Part shown: positions 28,010 to 38,294 of the stretch, in pieces
Position numbering within the stretch: position 1 is the stretch's first letter
Layout: each line of letters starts with the position of its first letter
Origin: Gammaproteobacteria bacterium
GTDB lineage: Bacteria > Pseudomonadota > Gammaproteobacteria > Chromatiales > Chromatiaceae
DNA: 64,000 nt
Assembly: GCA_009929855.1 (NCBI GenBank)
Contig: RZZN01000003.1
Coordinates: 42,368 to 106,367 of the forward strand
Direction of reading: 5' to 3'
The notes under the pieces: model-generated
Told to the model about the DNA's origin: nothing
What the model saw: the letters and a program-made list of their open reading frames with translations, nothing else
The model's database searches: none
Translations under genes and position numbers: made by a program

Positions 28010-29065
28010 TCAAGGCCTCCCGGGCGTTCGACCCGCGCCGATGCGGGCCCACTCGATGATGCATGCTTCGAACAAGAGTTGGGGATTGATCCGCGTCTCT
28101 CCGAGCGCGCGGACACGCAAGAGACGCTGCAGCCAGCGATGGGTGGCCGCCACATCGAGACCCGCGGCCAAGGCGGCGAGGCCCGCGCGCTGGTCTGGAT
28201 TGTCGAGCCAGCTGGGCGCATCGTGCGCGCTCATGCGCAAGAGATCCACCGCCCAGGCCGTCAACCAATCCAGCGCAAGATCAAGATCCAACTCGCTCCA
28301 GGCCGCCGCCTCCACGACCGGGTCACGCGCCCCGCGCGCAACCGCGACCAAGCCATCGAGCCGCTCTCGGCGCCGCGCGAGCAGCGCCTCATCCAGATCC
28401 TGGAGTAGACGCAATGGTGCGCCATGGGCGATGCGCAGACGCAGCTCCAGATCCGCCCCGGGGACACGCTCACGCAGCCAGACCAAGGCCTGATCCAGCG
28501 GTGGGATGCCGATGCGCACCTGTTGACAGCGGCTGCGCACGGTGGCTGGCAAACGCCCGACACGCTCGGCGATGAGACAGATGAGCGCGGTCCCTGGTGG
28601 CTCCTCCAGGGTCTTGAGCAAGGCATTGGCGGCGGCCGCATTGAGCTGATCGGCGGGCTCGATCAGGGCCACCTTATACACACCACGACTGGGAGTCAAG
28701 GCGCCACGCTCGACCAGCGCACGCACCGCCCCGATCGTGATCTCACTGGACTTGGCCTCTGGCTCCGGACCGACATGGAGCAGATCCGGGTGACTCGCGG
28801 CCTGGAGCAAACGGCAATCGGCGCACTGACCACAGGCCGCCCCATCGCGATCGGGCGCACCGCACAAGAGTGAGTGGGCCAGACGCTCGGCGAGATGGCG
28901 CTTACCCACCCCGCGAGGTCCACTGATCAAGAGACCGTGGGCCAAGCGACCCGAGCGTCGCGCCGCGGACAGACGGGTCCATTCCTCGCGCAACCAAGGC
29001 AGGAGCACATCCGTGCTCGCGTCAATCCTGGCGCGCTTGGATCCGAGGGCGGAATCATGAGACAT
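28010..29065 (-). CDS. holB: DNA polymerase III delta-prime subunit
   Basis: A 351-residue clamp-loader subunit. The AAA+ P-loop region is LLISGPRGVGKRHLAERLA, the zinc-binding cysteines are in CGQCADCRLLQ plus the earlier LLCG, and the sensor/SRC region is LLKTLEEPPG then PATVRSRCQQV. The start at 29065 (MSHDSALG) lies 4 bases after the tmk stop; a start at 29086 would overlap tmk. It is embedded between tmk and pilZ as in most gammaproteobacteria. Confidence 0.95.
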   Translation of the reverse strand: MSHDSALGSKRARIDASTDVLLPWLREEWTRLSAARRSGRLAHGLLISGPRGVGKRHLAERLAHSLLCGAPDRDGAACGQCADCRLLQAASHPDLLHVGPEPEAKSSEITIGAVRALVERGALTPSRGVYKVALIEPADQLNAAAANALLKTLEEPPGTALICLIAERVGRLPATVRSRCQQVRIGIPPLDQALVWLRERVPGADLELRLRIAHGAPLRLLQDLDEALLARRRERLDGLVAVARGARDPVVEAAAWSELDLDLALDWLTAWAVDLLRMSAHDAPSWLDNPDQRAGLAALAAGLDVAATHRWLQRLLRVRALGETRINPQLLFEACIIEWARIGAGRTPGRP

Positions 29066-29069
29066 CCGC

Positions 29070-29735
29070 TCACCCACGCCAGGCATCGAGGAATGGCTCG
29101 ATGTTTTGACGGATCTGCTCGCCGACCTGTGCGAGCGGTGCGGCGGCGTCGATCAGACGATAACGCGCGGGGGCCGCCGCGGCACGCCGCAGGTAGACCG
29201 CGCGCGTCCGCTCGAAGAAGGCAAGCGTCTCCGACTCGAACCGATCCGCGTCACCACGACCATGCGCCCGCCTGAGACCAAGCTCGGCGGGCAGATCCAA
29301 CAGGAGCGTCAGATCCGGTCGCAGGTCACCCTGGACCAGATCTTCCAACAGGGCGATGCGCGCGGGATCGAGGCCCCGTCCCCCCCCCTGGTAGGCATAG
29401 GTCGCATCCGTGAATCGATCGGAGATCACCCAAGATCCGGATGCCAGTGCCGGACGGACGGTCTTGGCCAGATGCTCCGCGCGCGCCGCGAAGATGAGCA
29501 GCAGCTCGGCGGTCGCATCCAGACCCGTGATGGATGGATCGAGCAGCAGTGCACGGATGCGCTCGGCGATCGGCGACCCACCCGGCTCGCGCGTGATCCT
29601 GAGCGGGATGCCGCGGTTGGACAGGAGTGTCTCGATGCCAGCCAGATGGGTCGACTTGCCCGCTCCCTCGATCCCTTCCAGGGTGATGAAGCGACCGCGA
29701 CCGCTGCTCGCGTGCATGCGGCCTTGTGCATTCAT
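29070..29735 (-). CDS. tmk: Thymidylate kinase
   Basis: A 221-residue kinase producing dTDP. The P-loop LEGIEGAGKSTH is near the start, the DRX motif is in VISDRFTDATYAYQGGGRG, and the LID region is RAHGRGDADRFE. The ATG overlaps the mltG stop (ATGA), so translation is coupled. An internal ATG at 29717 would remove six non-conserved residues and is also possible. Confidence 0.96.
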   Translation of the reverse strand: MNAQGRMHASSGRGRFITLEGIEGAGKSTHLAGIETLLSNRGIPLRITREPGGSPIAERIRALLLDPSITGLDATAELLLIFAARAEHLAKTVRPALASGSWVISDRFTDATYAYQGGGRGLDPARIALLEDLVQGDLRPDLTLLLDLPAELGLRRAHGRGDADRFESETLAFFERTRAVYLRRAAAAPARYRLIDAAAPLAQVGEQIRQNIEPFLDAWRG

Positions 29736-30748
29736 GGCTTGTTCAGGATATAGCGGCGCACCGCCGCGTTGTGCTCATCGAGTGTCGCGGAGAAGACATG
29801 ACCGCCGTCGCCGCGCGCGACGAAATAGAGCGACTCGCCCTCGGCTGGATGCAGTGCCGCGCGGATCGCGGCCCGTCCAGGCAAGGCGATGGGGGTCGGC
29901 GGCAAACCCTGGATGACATAGGTATTGTAGGGTGTCGCCTCGCGAAGATCGACACGGCGGATACGCCCCTCGTAGCGATCACCCATCCCGTAGATCACCG
30001 TCGGATCGGTCTGTAGACGCATCCCAAGACGCAGGCGCCGCACGAAGACCCCGGCGATCTCGTCGCGCTCATGCGCGAGTCCGGTCTCCTTCTCGATGAT
30101 CGAGGCGAGGATGAGCGCATCGTAGGCTGTATCGATCGGCAGACCTTCCTGCCGGCCCGCCCACTCCTCGGCCAGGATCCGCTCCATGCGCTCGAAGGCG
30201 CGCCGCAGCACCGTCAGTCTGGGCGTCTCGCGCGCGAAGCGATAGGTATCCGGAAAGAATCGCCCCTCGGGATGCTCGCCGGGACGACCCAGCGCGGCCA
30301 TCAATTCATCATCCGTGAGTGAGCCAAGCGCGCCCGCGAGCTTGGGGTGCTGATCGATCGCGGCGACCGCCTGCCGAAAGGTCCAGCCTTCGACCAATGT
30401 GACCGGATACTCGATGACCCGCCCCGACGTGATCCGCGCCAACACCTCCGCTGGACGCATCCCAGCCTTGAGCTCGTACTCACCGGCCTTGATGCGCCCC
30501 TGGTCGCCCTGACGATAGGCCAAGGCGATGAAGTAGTAGGGATGCGGCAGGAGTCCATCATCGGTCATGCGACGCGCGAGACCGCGCAGCGAGGTGCCAC
30601 GCGGGATGTCCAGGACGACGCTCGGGGCGGACAGTGCCAGAGGGCGCGTGACGAAGGCGCGAAAATCCATCCAGATCCCCAGGAGCAGCAGGAGCCCCAG
30701 GAGCAGAAGAATGGCGAGGATCCTCCAGACCATGCCGGATCGGATCAC
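29732..30748 (-). CDS. mltG: Endolytic murein transglycosylase MltG
   Basis: A 338-residue membrane-anchored enzyme. An N-terminal transmembrane helix (about 8-26, ILAILLLLGLLLLLGIW) is followed by a LysM-like segment and the YceG/MltG catalytic domain with ASIIEKETG (catalytic Glu), RLRLGMRLQTDPTV and YNTYVIQGLPPTPI. It cleaves nascent peptidoglycan strands at the periplasmic face and probably sets glycan chain length. It lies between fabF and tmk, the standard position. The alternative start at 30733 would give a shorter cytoplasmic tail. Confidence 0.95.
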   Translation of the reverse strand: MIRSGMVWRILAILLLLGLLLLLGIWMDFRAFVTRPLALSAPSVVLDIPRGTSLRGLARRMTDDGLLPHPYYFIALAYRQGDQGRIKAGEYELKAGMRPAEVLARITSGRVIEYPVTLVEGWTFRQAVAAIDQHPKLAGALGSLTDDELMAALGRPGEHPEGRFFPDTYRFARETPRLTVLRRAFERMERILAEEWAGRQEGLPIDTAYDALILASIIEKETGLAHERDEIAGVFVRRLRLGMRLQTDPTVIYGMGDRYEGRIRRVDLREATPYNTYVIQGLPPTPIALPGRAAIRAALHPAEGESLYFVARGDGGHVFSATLDEHNAAVRRYILNKP

Positions 30749-30781
30749 GGAGTCGGTCGCCGCGCGCGGCGGATCAGCGCG

Positions 30782-32020
30782 TCAGATCTTCGTGAAGATG
30801 AGCGTACCGTTGGTGCCCCCGAACCCGAACGAATTGGTCAACGCCACATCGATGCGCATCTCGCGTGCCGTATTGGGCACATAGTCGAGGTCGCAATCTG
30901 GATCGGGCGTCTCATAGTTGATCGTTGGCGGTGCCGTTTGATCACGGATGGCCAGCACGGTGAAGATCGCCTCCGCGCCCCCGGCCGCGCCGAGCATATG
31001 GCCGGTCATCGACTTGGTCGAGCTCACCGGCAGGCGATAGGCGCGCTCGCCGAAGGCACGCTTGATCGCCAGTGTCTCGGCGACATCACCCGCAGGCGTC
31101 GATGTTCCGTGCGCGTTGATGTAGTCGACCTGGTCGATATCGAGCCTGGCGTCAGCCAGTGCGGAGAGCATGCAGTCACAGGCGCCCGCCCCGTCCTCGG
31201 AGGGTGCCGTCATGTGATGGGCATCGGAGTTCATCCCGATCCCGACGAGCTCGGCATAGATGGGTGCGCCGCGGGCCTTGGCGCGCTCATACTCCTCGAG
31301 CACCACCACACCAGCACCGTCGCTCAGCACGAACCCATCACGATCACGATCGAATGGCCGACTCGCCGCCTCGGGCGCGTCGTTGCGGGTGGAGAGTGCG
31401 CGGGCGGCGGCGAATCCACCCAGACCCACCGGAGAGGTGGCCATCTCGGCCCCACCCGCGATCATGACATCGACATAGCCATGCCGAATCATGATGGCGG
31501 CCTCGCCGATATTGTGGGTCGCCGTGCTGCACGCCGACACGATCGAGTAGTTCGGGCCCGTGAGCCCGAATTTGATCGAGAGATTGCCGGCCACCATGTT
31601 GATGATGTTGGCTGGCACGAAGAAGGGCGAGATGCGACGCGGCCCCTTGGAGCGATAGGCCTCGTAGTTATTCTCGATCCCGGTGATCCCACCGATCCCA
31701 GAGCCGATCGCCACGCCGATGCGCCGCCGGTTCGAGTCATCGATCACCAGGCCCGAGTCCGCGATCGCCTGACAGCCGGCAGCCAAGCCGTAATGGATGA
31801 ACTTGTCCATCTTCTTGGCTTCTTTCTCGGAGATGTAGTTGCCGATCTCGAAGCCGTAGATGGGACCCCCGAAACGGGTGCTGAAGGGCCCGATATCGAA
31901 ATGGGTAATGGGTTTGATACCGCTCTTACCGGCGAGGATGTTTTCCCACGAGGACTTGACATCGAGCCCCACTGGCGACACGAGCCCCAGACCGGTGACC
32001 ACTACCCTTCTACCTGCCAT
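30782..32020 (-). CDS. fabF: 3-oxoacyl-[ACP] synthase II
   Basis: A 412-residue condensing enzyme that extends acyl-ACP chains and is needed for C16:1 to C18:1 elongation. The Cys-His-His set is seen as [10 protein letters not shown] (Cys164), [11 protein letters not shown] and [13 protein letters not shown]. The start [12 protein letters not shown] at 32020 matches the family N-terminus; the longer open frame to 32059 does not. It follows acpP by 104 bases in the operon. Confidence 0.97.
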   Translation of the reverse strand: MAGRRVVVTGLGLVSPVGLDVKSSWENILAGKSGIKPITHFDIGPFSTRFGGPIYGFEIGNYISEKEAKKMDKFIHYGLAAGCQAIADSGLVIDDSNRRRIGVAIGSGIGGITGIENNYEAYRSKGPRRISPFFVPANIINMVAGNLSIKFGLTGPNYSIVSACSTATHNIGEAAIMIRHGYVDVMIAGGAEMATSPVGLGGFAAARALSTRNDAPEAASRPFDRDRDGFVLSDGAGVVVLEEYERAKARGAPIYAELVGIGMNSDAHHMTAPSEDGAGACDCMLSALADARLDIDQVDYINAHGTSTPAGDVAETLAIKRAFGERAYRLPVSSTKSMTGHMLGAAGGAEAIFTVLAIRDQTAPPTINYETPDPDCDLDYVPNTAREMRIDVALTNSFGFGGTNGTLIFTKI

Positions 32021-32124
32021 TGCTGACCCCTTTCGTTCTGAGCACGACGTTCGACGCATGCCGCCGCGCCGCCATGAGTGACACGGCCGACGGCGTTGGC
32101 GCCTCGGAGCATACAGCCGCGGTG

Positions 32125-32361
32125 CTAGGCCCTGTGCTCGTTGATGTAATCGATCGCTTGTTGGACCGTCGTGATCTTCTCCGCGTCTTCGTCAGGGATC
32201 TCGGTCTCGAACTCCTCCTCGAGGGCCATGACCAACTCGACCGTGTCCAGTGAGTCCGCGCCCAGATCGTCGACGAATGAGGCCTCGGGCGTCACTTCTT
32301 CTTCCTTCACGCCCAACTGCTCGACAACGATCTTGCGAACCCGATCTTCAACGCTGCTCAT
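32125..32361 (-). CDS. acpP: Acyl carrier protein
   Basis: A 78-residue acidic carrier. Ser37 in [13 protein letters not shown] receives the 4'-phosphopantetheine. It is very close to E. coli AcpP throughout. A strong ribosome-binding site GGAGGA precedes the ATG. A TAGAAT -10-like box on the same strand (32413-32418, about 50 bases upstream) suggests an extra promoter for high expression, although its -35 is poor. Confidence 0.98.
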   Translation of the reverse strand: MSSVEDRVRKIVVEQLGVKEEEVTPEASFVDDLGADSLDTVELVMALEEEFETEIPDEDAEKITTVQQAIDYINEHRA

Positions 32362-32495
32362 GGATCTGAATCCTCCGGATGAATAAAGATGGCCCTCGAT
32401 GGACCAAGCGGTATTCTAGTGACAATCGCAGCCCGATGAAAGCCACGAGGGGCGCGGGGCCATTCGGGGCAACAAGCTGATTTTTCGAAACCTTA

Positions 32496-33236
32496 TCAGG
32501 CCATGTGCATGCCGCCATTGACGTGCAAGGTCTCGCCAGTGATGTAGGCGCCCGCCGCGGACGCCAAAAAGACAACGGCGGCGGCAACTTCCTCGGGTTG
32601 TCCGAGACGTCCAAGGGGGATGGTTGCGGTCAGCGCCGTGCGCTGTGCCTCGGACAAGGCCCGCGTCATGTCGGTATCGATGAAGCCAGGGGCGACACAG
32701 TTGACCGTGATCGCGCGCGACCCGACCTCGCGGGCCAGTGCCTTGGTGAAGCCCACCATCCCCGCCTTGGCGGCGGCATAGTTGGTTTGACCGGCATTGC
32801 CCATGGCCGCGACGACCGAGGCGATATTGATGATGCGTCCCTTGCGCGCCTTGGTCATGGCGCGCAGACAGGCCTTCGACAGACGATAGACCGAGCCGAG
32901 ATTGGTCTCGATGACCTGACTCCACTCATCGTCCTTCATCCGCATCAGCAGGTTGTCGCGCGTGATCCCGGCGTTGTTCACCAGGATGGTCGGTGCGCCC
33001 AGGCGCTCGCCGATCGCCCCGATGGCCGCGTCGACCGAGCCCTGGTCGGAGACATCCAAGACCAGGCCCATCCCCGTCCGGCCCACGTCGGCGAATGCCT
33101 GCTCGATGGCCTGGGCACCCGCGGGGGTCGTGGCCGTGCCGGCCACCAGGGCCCCCTGCTCGGCCAAGGCCATGGCGATCGCGCGACCAATCCCGCGCGA
33201 TGCACCGGTCACCAGCGCAATCTCACCCGTCAGCAT
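32496..33236 (-). CDS. fabG: 3-oxoacyl-[ACP] reductase
   Basis: A 246-residue short-chain dehydrogenase that reduces 3-oxoacyl-ACP with NADPH. The cofactor motif is VTGASRGIGRAIA, the NAG motif is VNNAGITRDNLL, the catalytic Ser is in INIASVVAAMG, and the Tyr/Lys pair is in NYAAAKAGMVG. The start overlaps the fabD end by 14 bases, so the two are translationally coupled. Confidence 0.97.
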   Translation of the reverse strand: MLTGEIALVTGASRGIGRAIAMALAEQGALVAGTATTPAGAQAIEQAFADVGRTGMGLVLDVSDQGSVDAAIGAIGERLGAPTILVNNAGITRDNLLMRMKDDEWSQVIETNLGSVYRLSKACLRAMTKARKGRIINIASVVAAMGNAGQTNYAAAKAGMVGFTKALAREVGSRAITVNCVAPGFIDTDMTRALSEAQRTALTATIPLGRLGQPEEVAAAVVFLASAAGAYITGETLHVNGGMHMA

Positions 33237-34173
33237 GGATCGTCTCCTCCAGCGCCGCCTCGAGCGATTTCGGATCGAAGACGGGCAGCGTCGTCAGCCG
33301 ATCATCGATGCGTTTGTTCAAACCGGTCAGGACCTTGCCCGGACCGCACTCGATCGCGCGCACGACCCCTCGATCGCTCACCGCCCGAACCGTCTCGACC
33401 CAGCGCACCGGCGAGTCGAGTTGGCGGACCAGTTGAGCACGCACGTCATTGGGGTCGTCCGCGGGCATCACACTCGCGTTGTGCAACACTGGAACCCCGG
33501 GCATCCTGATCGGGATCCCGGCCAGACACTCGGCCAGGCGTGGGGCGGCGGGTCGCATCAGCGCGCAGTGCGAGGGCACGCTCACCGGCAGGGCGACCGC
33601 GCGCTTGGCCCCGGCGCCCTTGGCCGCGTCGAGCGCGCGGGCGACCGCGCCGGCAGTGCCCGCGATCACGACCTGGCCTGGTGCGTTGAAGTTGACGGCC
33701 GCGAGGACCTCGCCCTCGGCCTGCTCGGCACAGAGCGCAACGACGGCCGCATCACTCAAGCCCAACACCGCCGCCATCGCGCCGACACCGGGTGGCACGG
33801 CCTCCTGCATGAACTGGGCACGGCTTGCCGCCAAGCGGACCCCATCGAGAAAATCGATCGCGCCTGCCGCGACCAATGCCGAATATTCACCCAAGCTGTG
33901 ACCGGCCATCACCGCCGCGGCGGGTCCGCCCACCCGCTGCCACAGACGCCAGATCGCCACCCCCGCCACCAGCATGACCGGCTGGGTGTTGCGGGTCAGA
34001 TCCAGCTCCTCGCGCGGGCCCTCGCTCACCAGACGCCAGAGATCGACCGAGAGCGCCTCACTGGCCTCCTCGAAGGTCGCGCGGATCCCCGGATCGAGCT
34101 CGGCGATCGCCGCAAGCATCCCGACCGATTGCGAGCCCTGACCCGGAAAGAAGACGGCGATGGGTGTGGACAT
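33223..34173 (-). CDS. fabD: Malonyl-CoA:ACP transacylase
   Basis: A 316-residue transferase loading malonyl groups on ACP. FFPGQGSQSVGM lies at the N-terminus, the nucleophile is in GHSLGEYSALVAAG, and the catalytic His is in PVSVPSHCALM. It is complete and lies 15 bases after fabH. Confidence 0.97.
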   Translation of the reverse strand: MSTPIAVFFPGQGSQSVGMLAAIAELDPGIRATFEEASEALSVDLWRLVSEGPREELDLTRNTQPVMLVAGVAIWRLWQRVGGPAAAVMAGHSLGEYSALVAAGAIDFLDGVRLAASRAQFMQEAVPPGVGAMAAVLGLSDAAVVALCAEQAEGEVLAAVNFNAPGQVVIAGTAGAVARALDAAKGAGAKRAVALPVSVPSHCALMRPAAPRLAECLAGIPIRMPGVPVLHNASVMPADDPNDVRAQLVRQLDSPVRWVETVRAVSDRGVVRAIECGPGKVLTGLNKRIDDRLTTLPVFDPKSLEAALEETIHADG

Positions 34174-34188
34174 GAGCGAGCGACTCCT

Positions 34189-35145
34189 TCAGAAGCGAGC
34201 GAGGACAGAGCCCCAGGTGAAACCGCCACCAAAGGCCTCCATCAACAGCAGCTCGCCGCGTCGGATACGCCCATCACGAACCGCCTGATCGAGGGCCAGC
34301 GGGATGGATGCAGCCGAGGTGTTCCCATGCTCGGCCACGGTGACGACCACCCGCTCCATCGGTAGATCGAGCTTGCGCGCGGTCGCCTGGATGATTCGCA
34401 TGTTGGCCTGGTGCGGGATCAGCCAGTCGATATCGGACTTGTCCAAGCCATTGGCATCGAGTGTCTCGTCGACGATCCGTCCCAGGGTGGTGACCGCGAC
34501 CCGAAAGACCTCATTGCCCTTCATCTCGATGAAACGTGCATCCGGGTGTCCGTTGCCGATCCCACCCGGCACCTGGAGCAGGTCCTTGTAGGATCCGTCG
34601 GCATGCAGATGGGTCGAGATGATGCCGGAGTCGGCGTCGGCACCCAGGACCACGGCGCCCGCCCCGTCACCGAACAGCACGCAGGTGCTGCGGTCGCTCC
34701 AGTCGAGGATGCGCGAGAGCGTCTCGGCACCGACCACCAGCACCCGCTTGGACGTGCCGGTGCGGATGAAATTGTCAGCCACCCCCACCCCGTAGACGAA
34801 TCCGGTGCAGACGGCTTGTAGATCGAACGCGGCACAGCCGCGCACCCCGAGCCGCTGCTGCAGCAGACAGGCGGTGCTCGGGAAGAACTGATCCGGCGTG
34901 GTGGTGGCCACCAGGATGAGATCGAGCTCATCGGCACGGACCCCGGCCGCGTCCAGCGCGTTGCGCGCGGCGACCTCGGCGAGATCGCAACAGGTCTCTC
35001 CCTCCACGACCAGATGGCGCTTCTCGATACCCGTGCGCTCCCGGATCCAGCTTGCGGTGGTGTCGACGATCGCCTCGAGATCGGCGTTCGTCACGATCCG
35101 GGACGGCAGATGGCTTCCGGTCCCCAGGATTCGTGAATAGATCAT
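34189..35145 (-). CDS. fabH: 3-oxoacyl-[ACP] synthase III
   Basis: A 318-residue initiating condensing enzyme. The triad is Cys113 in LQAVCTGFVYG, His in IPHQANMRI and Asn in AEHGNTSAASIP. The start [10 protein letters not shown] at 35145 overlaps the plsX stop by one base (TGATG), indicating coupling. The open frame extending to 35466 lies inside plsX and is not FabH-like. Confidence 0.97.
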   Translation of the reverse strand: MIYSRILGTGSHLPSRIVTNADLEAIVDTTASWIRERTGIEKRHLVVEGETCCDLAEVAARNALDAAGVRADELDLILVATTTPDQFFPSTACLLQQRLGVRGCAAFDLQAVCTGFVYGVGVADNFIRTGTSKRVLVVGAETLSRILDWSDRSTCVLFGDGAGAVVLGADADSGIISTHLHADGSYKDLLQVPGGIGNGHPDARFIEMKGNEVFRVAVTTLGRIVDETLDANGLDKSDIDWLIPHQANMRIIQATARKLDLPMERVVVTVAEHGNTSAASIPLALDQAVRDGRIRRGELLLMEAFGGGFTWGSVLARF

Positions 35146-36173
35146 CAGGCGATCGCCTTGTGTTGTTCGCTGTTGAGATGCCGACCGACCTGCTCGCCGA
35201 TCCGCTTCGGGATGTCCGCGTGGATCTCCTTTTGGGCGATCCGGATCGCATTCTCGAACGCGACCTCGTCGGCCCCGCCATGGCTCTTGATCACGATCCC
35301 GCGCAGACCCAGGAGGCTCGCCCCATTGTAGCGGCGTGGATCGATCGAGCGTCGAAAGCTTCGCAGGATCGGCATGGCCGCCAGGCCAGCGGCACGCGTG
35401 AGCCAAGTCCGTCGAAACTGTCGACCGAGCGATTGGCCGATGAATTTGGCCACGCCCTCGCTGCATTTGAGCGCGACGTTCCCGACGAATCCGTCGGCGA
35501 CGACGACGTCGATGTCCTCGAGGAAGATGCCATCGCCCTCGATGTAGCCGACATAGTTCAGACTGCTCTTGGCGAGTCGATCATGCGCGAGCTTGACCTG
35601 CTCGTTGCCCTTGATCTCTTCCTGACCGATGTTGAGCAGGGCCACGCGGGGCGCCTGCACGCCCTCGACCGCGCGCACCAACTCACTGCCCATCACCGCG
35701 AACTGAAACAGATGCTCCGCCGTGCAGTCGACATTGGCGCCCAAGTCCAGCATATGGGTGGAGCCATGGACCGAAGGCACCGCGGTGATGATGGCGGGCC
35801 GGTCCACGCTCGGCAGGGTCTTGAGGACGAAGCGCGCGGTGGCCATCAGCGCCCCGGTATTGCCGGCACTGACGCACGCCGCGGCTTCGCCACGCTGGAC
35901 CAGATCGATGGCGACCCGCATCGAGGAGTCTTTCTTGTTGCGCAATGCCTTCGATGGCAGCTCATCCATCGCCACCTCTTGAGAGGCGGCATGGATGCGC
36001 AAGCGCCGATGGCGCGCCGAGCCGAGCTGCTCGGTGAGCTTGACCGGATCACCCACCAGGATGAGCTCTACACCCGAGGTCCGCTCCAGGAATCGCAGCG
36101 CGGCCGGAACCACGACATCCGGTCCATGATCCCCCCCCATGGCATCGAGCGCGATGGTCGATACTTCACCCAC
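35145..36173 (-). CDS. plsX: Phosphate acyltransferase PlsX
   Basis: A 342-residue enzyme making acyl-phosphate from acyl-ACP for phospholipid synthesis. Typical motifs are [52 protein letters not shown] and [17 protein letters not shown]. It uses a GTG start at 36173, with GGGAG placed 6 bases before it. rpmF ends 63 bases upstream. Confidence 0.95.
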   Translation of the reverse strand: MGEVSTIALDAMGGDHGPDVVVPAALRFLERTSGVELILVGDPVKLTEQLGSARHRRLRIHAASQEVAMDELPSKALRNKKDSSMRVAIDLVQRGEAAACVSAGNTGALMATARFVLKTLPSVDRPAIITAVPSVHGSTHMLDLGANVDCTAEHLFQFAVMGSELVRAVEGVQAPRVALLNIGQEEIKGNEQVKLAHDRLAKSSLNYVGYIEGDGIFLEDIDVVVADGFVGNVALKCSEGVAKFIGQSLGRQFRRTWLTRAAGLAAMPILRSFRRSIDPRRYNGASLLGLRGIVIKSHGGADEVAFENAIRIAQKEIHADIPKRIGEQVGRHLNSEQHKAIA

Positions 36174-36236
36174 ACCGGGCTCCCTCTGTCGGATTGTATT
36201 GCGCGGGATGCGGCACGTCTCGTGAGCCGCTCAGGA

Positions 36237-36413
36237 TCACTCGGAGCGATCCAGCACCTTGCGACCACGATAGAAGCCATCAGGGGTGACATGATGCCGA
36301 CGATGGGTCTCGCCGCTGGTTGGGTCGACCGACAGGGTCGGCTTGCTGAGCGCATCGTGGGAGCGGCGCATCCCACGCTTGGATGGGGTCTTGCGGTTTT
36401 GTTGAACGGCCAT
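36237..36413 (-). CDS. rpmF: 50S ribosomal protein L32
   Basis: A 58-residue basic protein starting [19 protein letters not shown] and ending KVLDRSE, the conserved L32 layout. It has no cysteine, so it is the zinc-independent form. GGAGATG lies just before the ATG. It sits between yceD and plsX, the usual order. Confidence 0.97.
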   Translation of the reverse strand: MAVQQNRKTPSKRGMRRSHDALSKPTLSVDPTSGETHRRHHVTPDGFYRGRKVLDRSE

Positions 36414-36552
36414 GGCATCATCTCCGAATCGAGCATCACCGAAGAGCGCCGAGGCCGCCCGGTGACGGTGTGGTCAAAACAAACGCTTGATCGAGCGGTC
36501 GCGCCCCACCGTCCGCTTCGCGGAGGCAGGCGCGCGGTTCGCTCGACCGCGG

Positions 36553-37104
36553 TCAATCCCGAGTCTTTCGCAGCGAGCCGAGGACCGCGAATGGATGGCG
36601 CGATGGACTCGGCTCACTCGTATCCGCGCCCCGACCCGGTGACTCGGCCTGACAACTGTCGCGCGGATGCCGAGGGATCTGGGGAATCGCCAGCAGCAAC
36701 TCCTCCTCGACCAGCTCGAGCGGGTCCAACCCCCGCGCCGTGACGAGCCAGGGATCAAGATCGTCCGGAAGCTGTGCCGCCTGCGCATCCTGGGCGATCA
36801 GACCAAGTGCGATGCGTGCATCGACCGGCTGTTCGATCACCCCGAGACAGCACTGACAGGTCAAGCGCAGGCATGCGCGGACGTGCCCATGGACGACAGC
36901 CCGACCCTCGGCATCCAACTGGAAACGTAGATCGTAGAGCGCTGATCCCTCGTCATCGCCGCGTGACTGATCGGCGCGCTTGCCCAGGCCCAGGATGGCG
37001 GAGGACAGACGTGCCAAGCGACTCAATGACACCTCACCGGACAAGTGGGTGCCACGTCGACAGGCGCGCCAGGGATCCATCAGCTCCGTGCGGGGTTGCG
37101 ACAT
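36553..37104 (-). CDS. yceD: YceD/DUF177 family protein, rRNA accumulation factor type
   Basis: A 183-residue protein with the DUF177 core YDLRFQLDAEGRAVVHGHV and the cysteine cluster CLRLTCQCCLGVIEQPV, followed by acidic DPLELVEEELLLAIPQIPRH. Family members upstream of rpmF influence 23S rRNA accumulation. No Shine-Dalgarno precedes the ATG. TTGACG (37138-37143) with an 18-base spacer and TAAATT (37114-37119) lie so close that the message might be nearly leaderless; this is speculative. It is the first gene of the fab operon. Confidence 0.9.
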   Translation of the reverse strand: MSQPRTELMDPWRACRRGTHLSGEVSLSRLARLSSAILGLGKRADQSRGDDEGSALYDLRFQLDAEGRAVVHGHVRACLRLTCQCCLGVIEQPVDARIALGLIAQDAQAAQLPDDLDPWLVTARGLDPLELVEEELLLAIPQIPRHPRDSCQAESPGRGADTSEPSPSRHPFAVLGSLRKTRD

Positions 37105-37157
37105 AAGCGCGCCAATTTAGCCCAATCGGTGTGACAGCGTCAACCAGTACCTGTGCA

Positions 37158-38291
37158 TCAGCCGGAGACCAATGCCAACAGGACACCCGCCGCCACGGCG
37201 GAGCCGATGACTCCGGCGACGTTTGGCCCCATCGCGTGCATCAGCAGGAAATTGTGATGATTCGCCTCGAGTCCCACCTTGTTGACGACACGCGCGGACA
37301 TCGGCACGGCGGAAACACCCGCGGCACCGATCAGTGGATTGACCTTGCCGCCCGTGACCCAGCACATGATCTTGCCCATCAAGACACCGGAAGCGGTTCC
37401 AATGCTGAATGCAATCGCCCCCAAGAGCAGGATCCCCAGTGTCTGCGGGGTCAAGAACAGCTCGCCGGAGAGCTTGGAGCCAATCGCCAGACCGAGCAGG
37501 ATCGTCACCACATTGATGATTTCGTTCTGTGCCGCCCGGCTGAGCCGATCCACGACACCGCTTTCACGCAGCAGATTGCCGAATGTCAACATGCCGATCA
37601 ATGGGGCCGCAGATGGCAGCAGGAGCGCGCACAAGAGCAAGACCATGAAGGGAAAGAGGATGCGCTCGAGCCGGGTCACTGGACGCAGCTGCTCCATCAC
37701 GATCGCGCGCTCCGCCGGCGTGGTGAGCGCACGCATGATCGGAGGCTGGATGATGGGCACCAGGGCCATGTAGGAATAGGCCGCGACCGCGATCGCACCG
37801 AGCAGATCGGGCGCCAGACGCGAGGCGAGAAAGATCGCGGTCGGACCATCCGCACCGCCGATGATGCCGATGGCCGCGGCATCGGCGAGGCTGAACTGAA
37901 AGCCCGGCAGCAGGTTCAAGGCCAAGGCACCGATCAGCGTGGCGAAGATCCCGAACTGCGCCGCCGCGCCGAGCAAGAGCGTCGATGGTCTGGCGATGAG
38001 CGCGCCAAAGTCGGTCATCGCCCCGATCCCGAGAAAGATCAGCAAGGGGAAGATGCCGGTCTCGACCCCGATCGCATAGATCATCCCGATCATGCCATCG
38101 GGCCCGCCGATGCCCGCCACCGGGATGTTCGACAACAGTGTCCCGAACCCAATCGGGACCAGCAACAATGGCTCGAACCGCTTGGCGATGGCCAGATAGA
38201 TGAGCCCGCAGCCCACCAGCAGCATGATCCCTTCGCGCCAGGTCAGGTTCGCGATGCCCGTGGATTGCCAGAGTGTGAGAAGCGCGTCCAT
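37158..38291 (-). CDS. oadB: Na+-pumping oxaloacetate decarboxylase, beta subunit
   Basis: A 377-residue inner-membrane protein with about nine to eleven hydrophobic segments. It decarboxylates carboxybiotin and couples this to Na+ export. Conserved motifs include [17 protein letters not shown] (with the Na+-site Asp), [14 protein letters not shown] and [13 protein letters not shown]. It starts 3 bases after the oadA end. Related subunits of methylmalonyl-CoA and glutaconyl-CoA decarboxylases are similar, but oadA fixes the assignment. Confidence 0.95.
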   Translation of the reverse strand: MDALLTLWQSTGIANLTWREGIMLLVGCGLIYLAIAKRFEPLLLVPIGFGTLLSNIPVAGIGGPDGMIGMIYAIGVETGIFPLLIFLGIGAMTDFGALIARPSTLLLGAAAQFGIFATLIGALALNLLPGFQFSLADAAAIGIIGGADGPTAIFLASRLAPDLLGAIAVAAYSYMALVPIIQPPIMRALTTPAERAIVMEQLRPVTRLERILFPFMVLLLCALLLPSAAPLIGMLTFGNLLRESGVVDRLSRAAQNEIINVVTILLGLAIGSKLSGELFLTPQTLGILLLGAIAFSIGTASGVLMGKIMCWVTGGKVNPLIGAAGVSAVPMSARVVNKVGLEANHHNFLLMHAMGPNVAGVIGSAVAAGVLLALVSG

Positions 38292-38294
38292 GCA

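Noticed and set aside
30347..32026. 559-codon plus-strand open frame across mltG and fabF
   Set aside because: Antisense to two certain genes; composition (His/Arg/Asp-rich) is typical of reverse-strand reading in GC-rich DNA.
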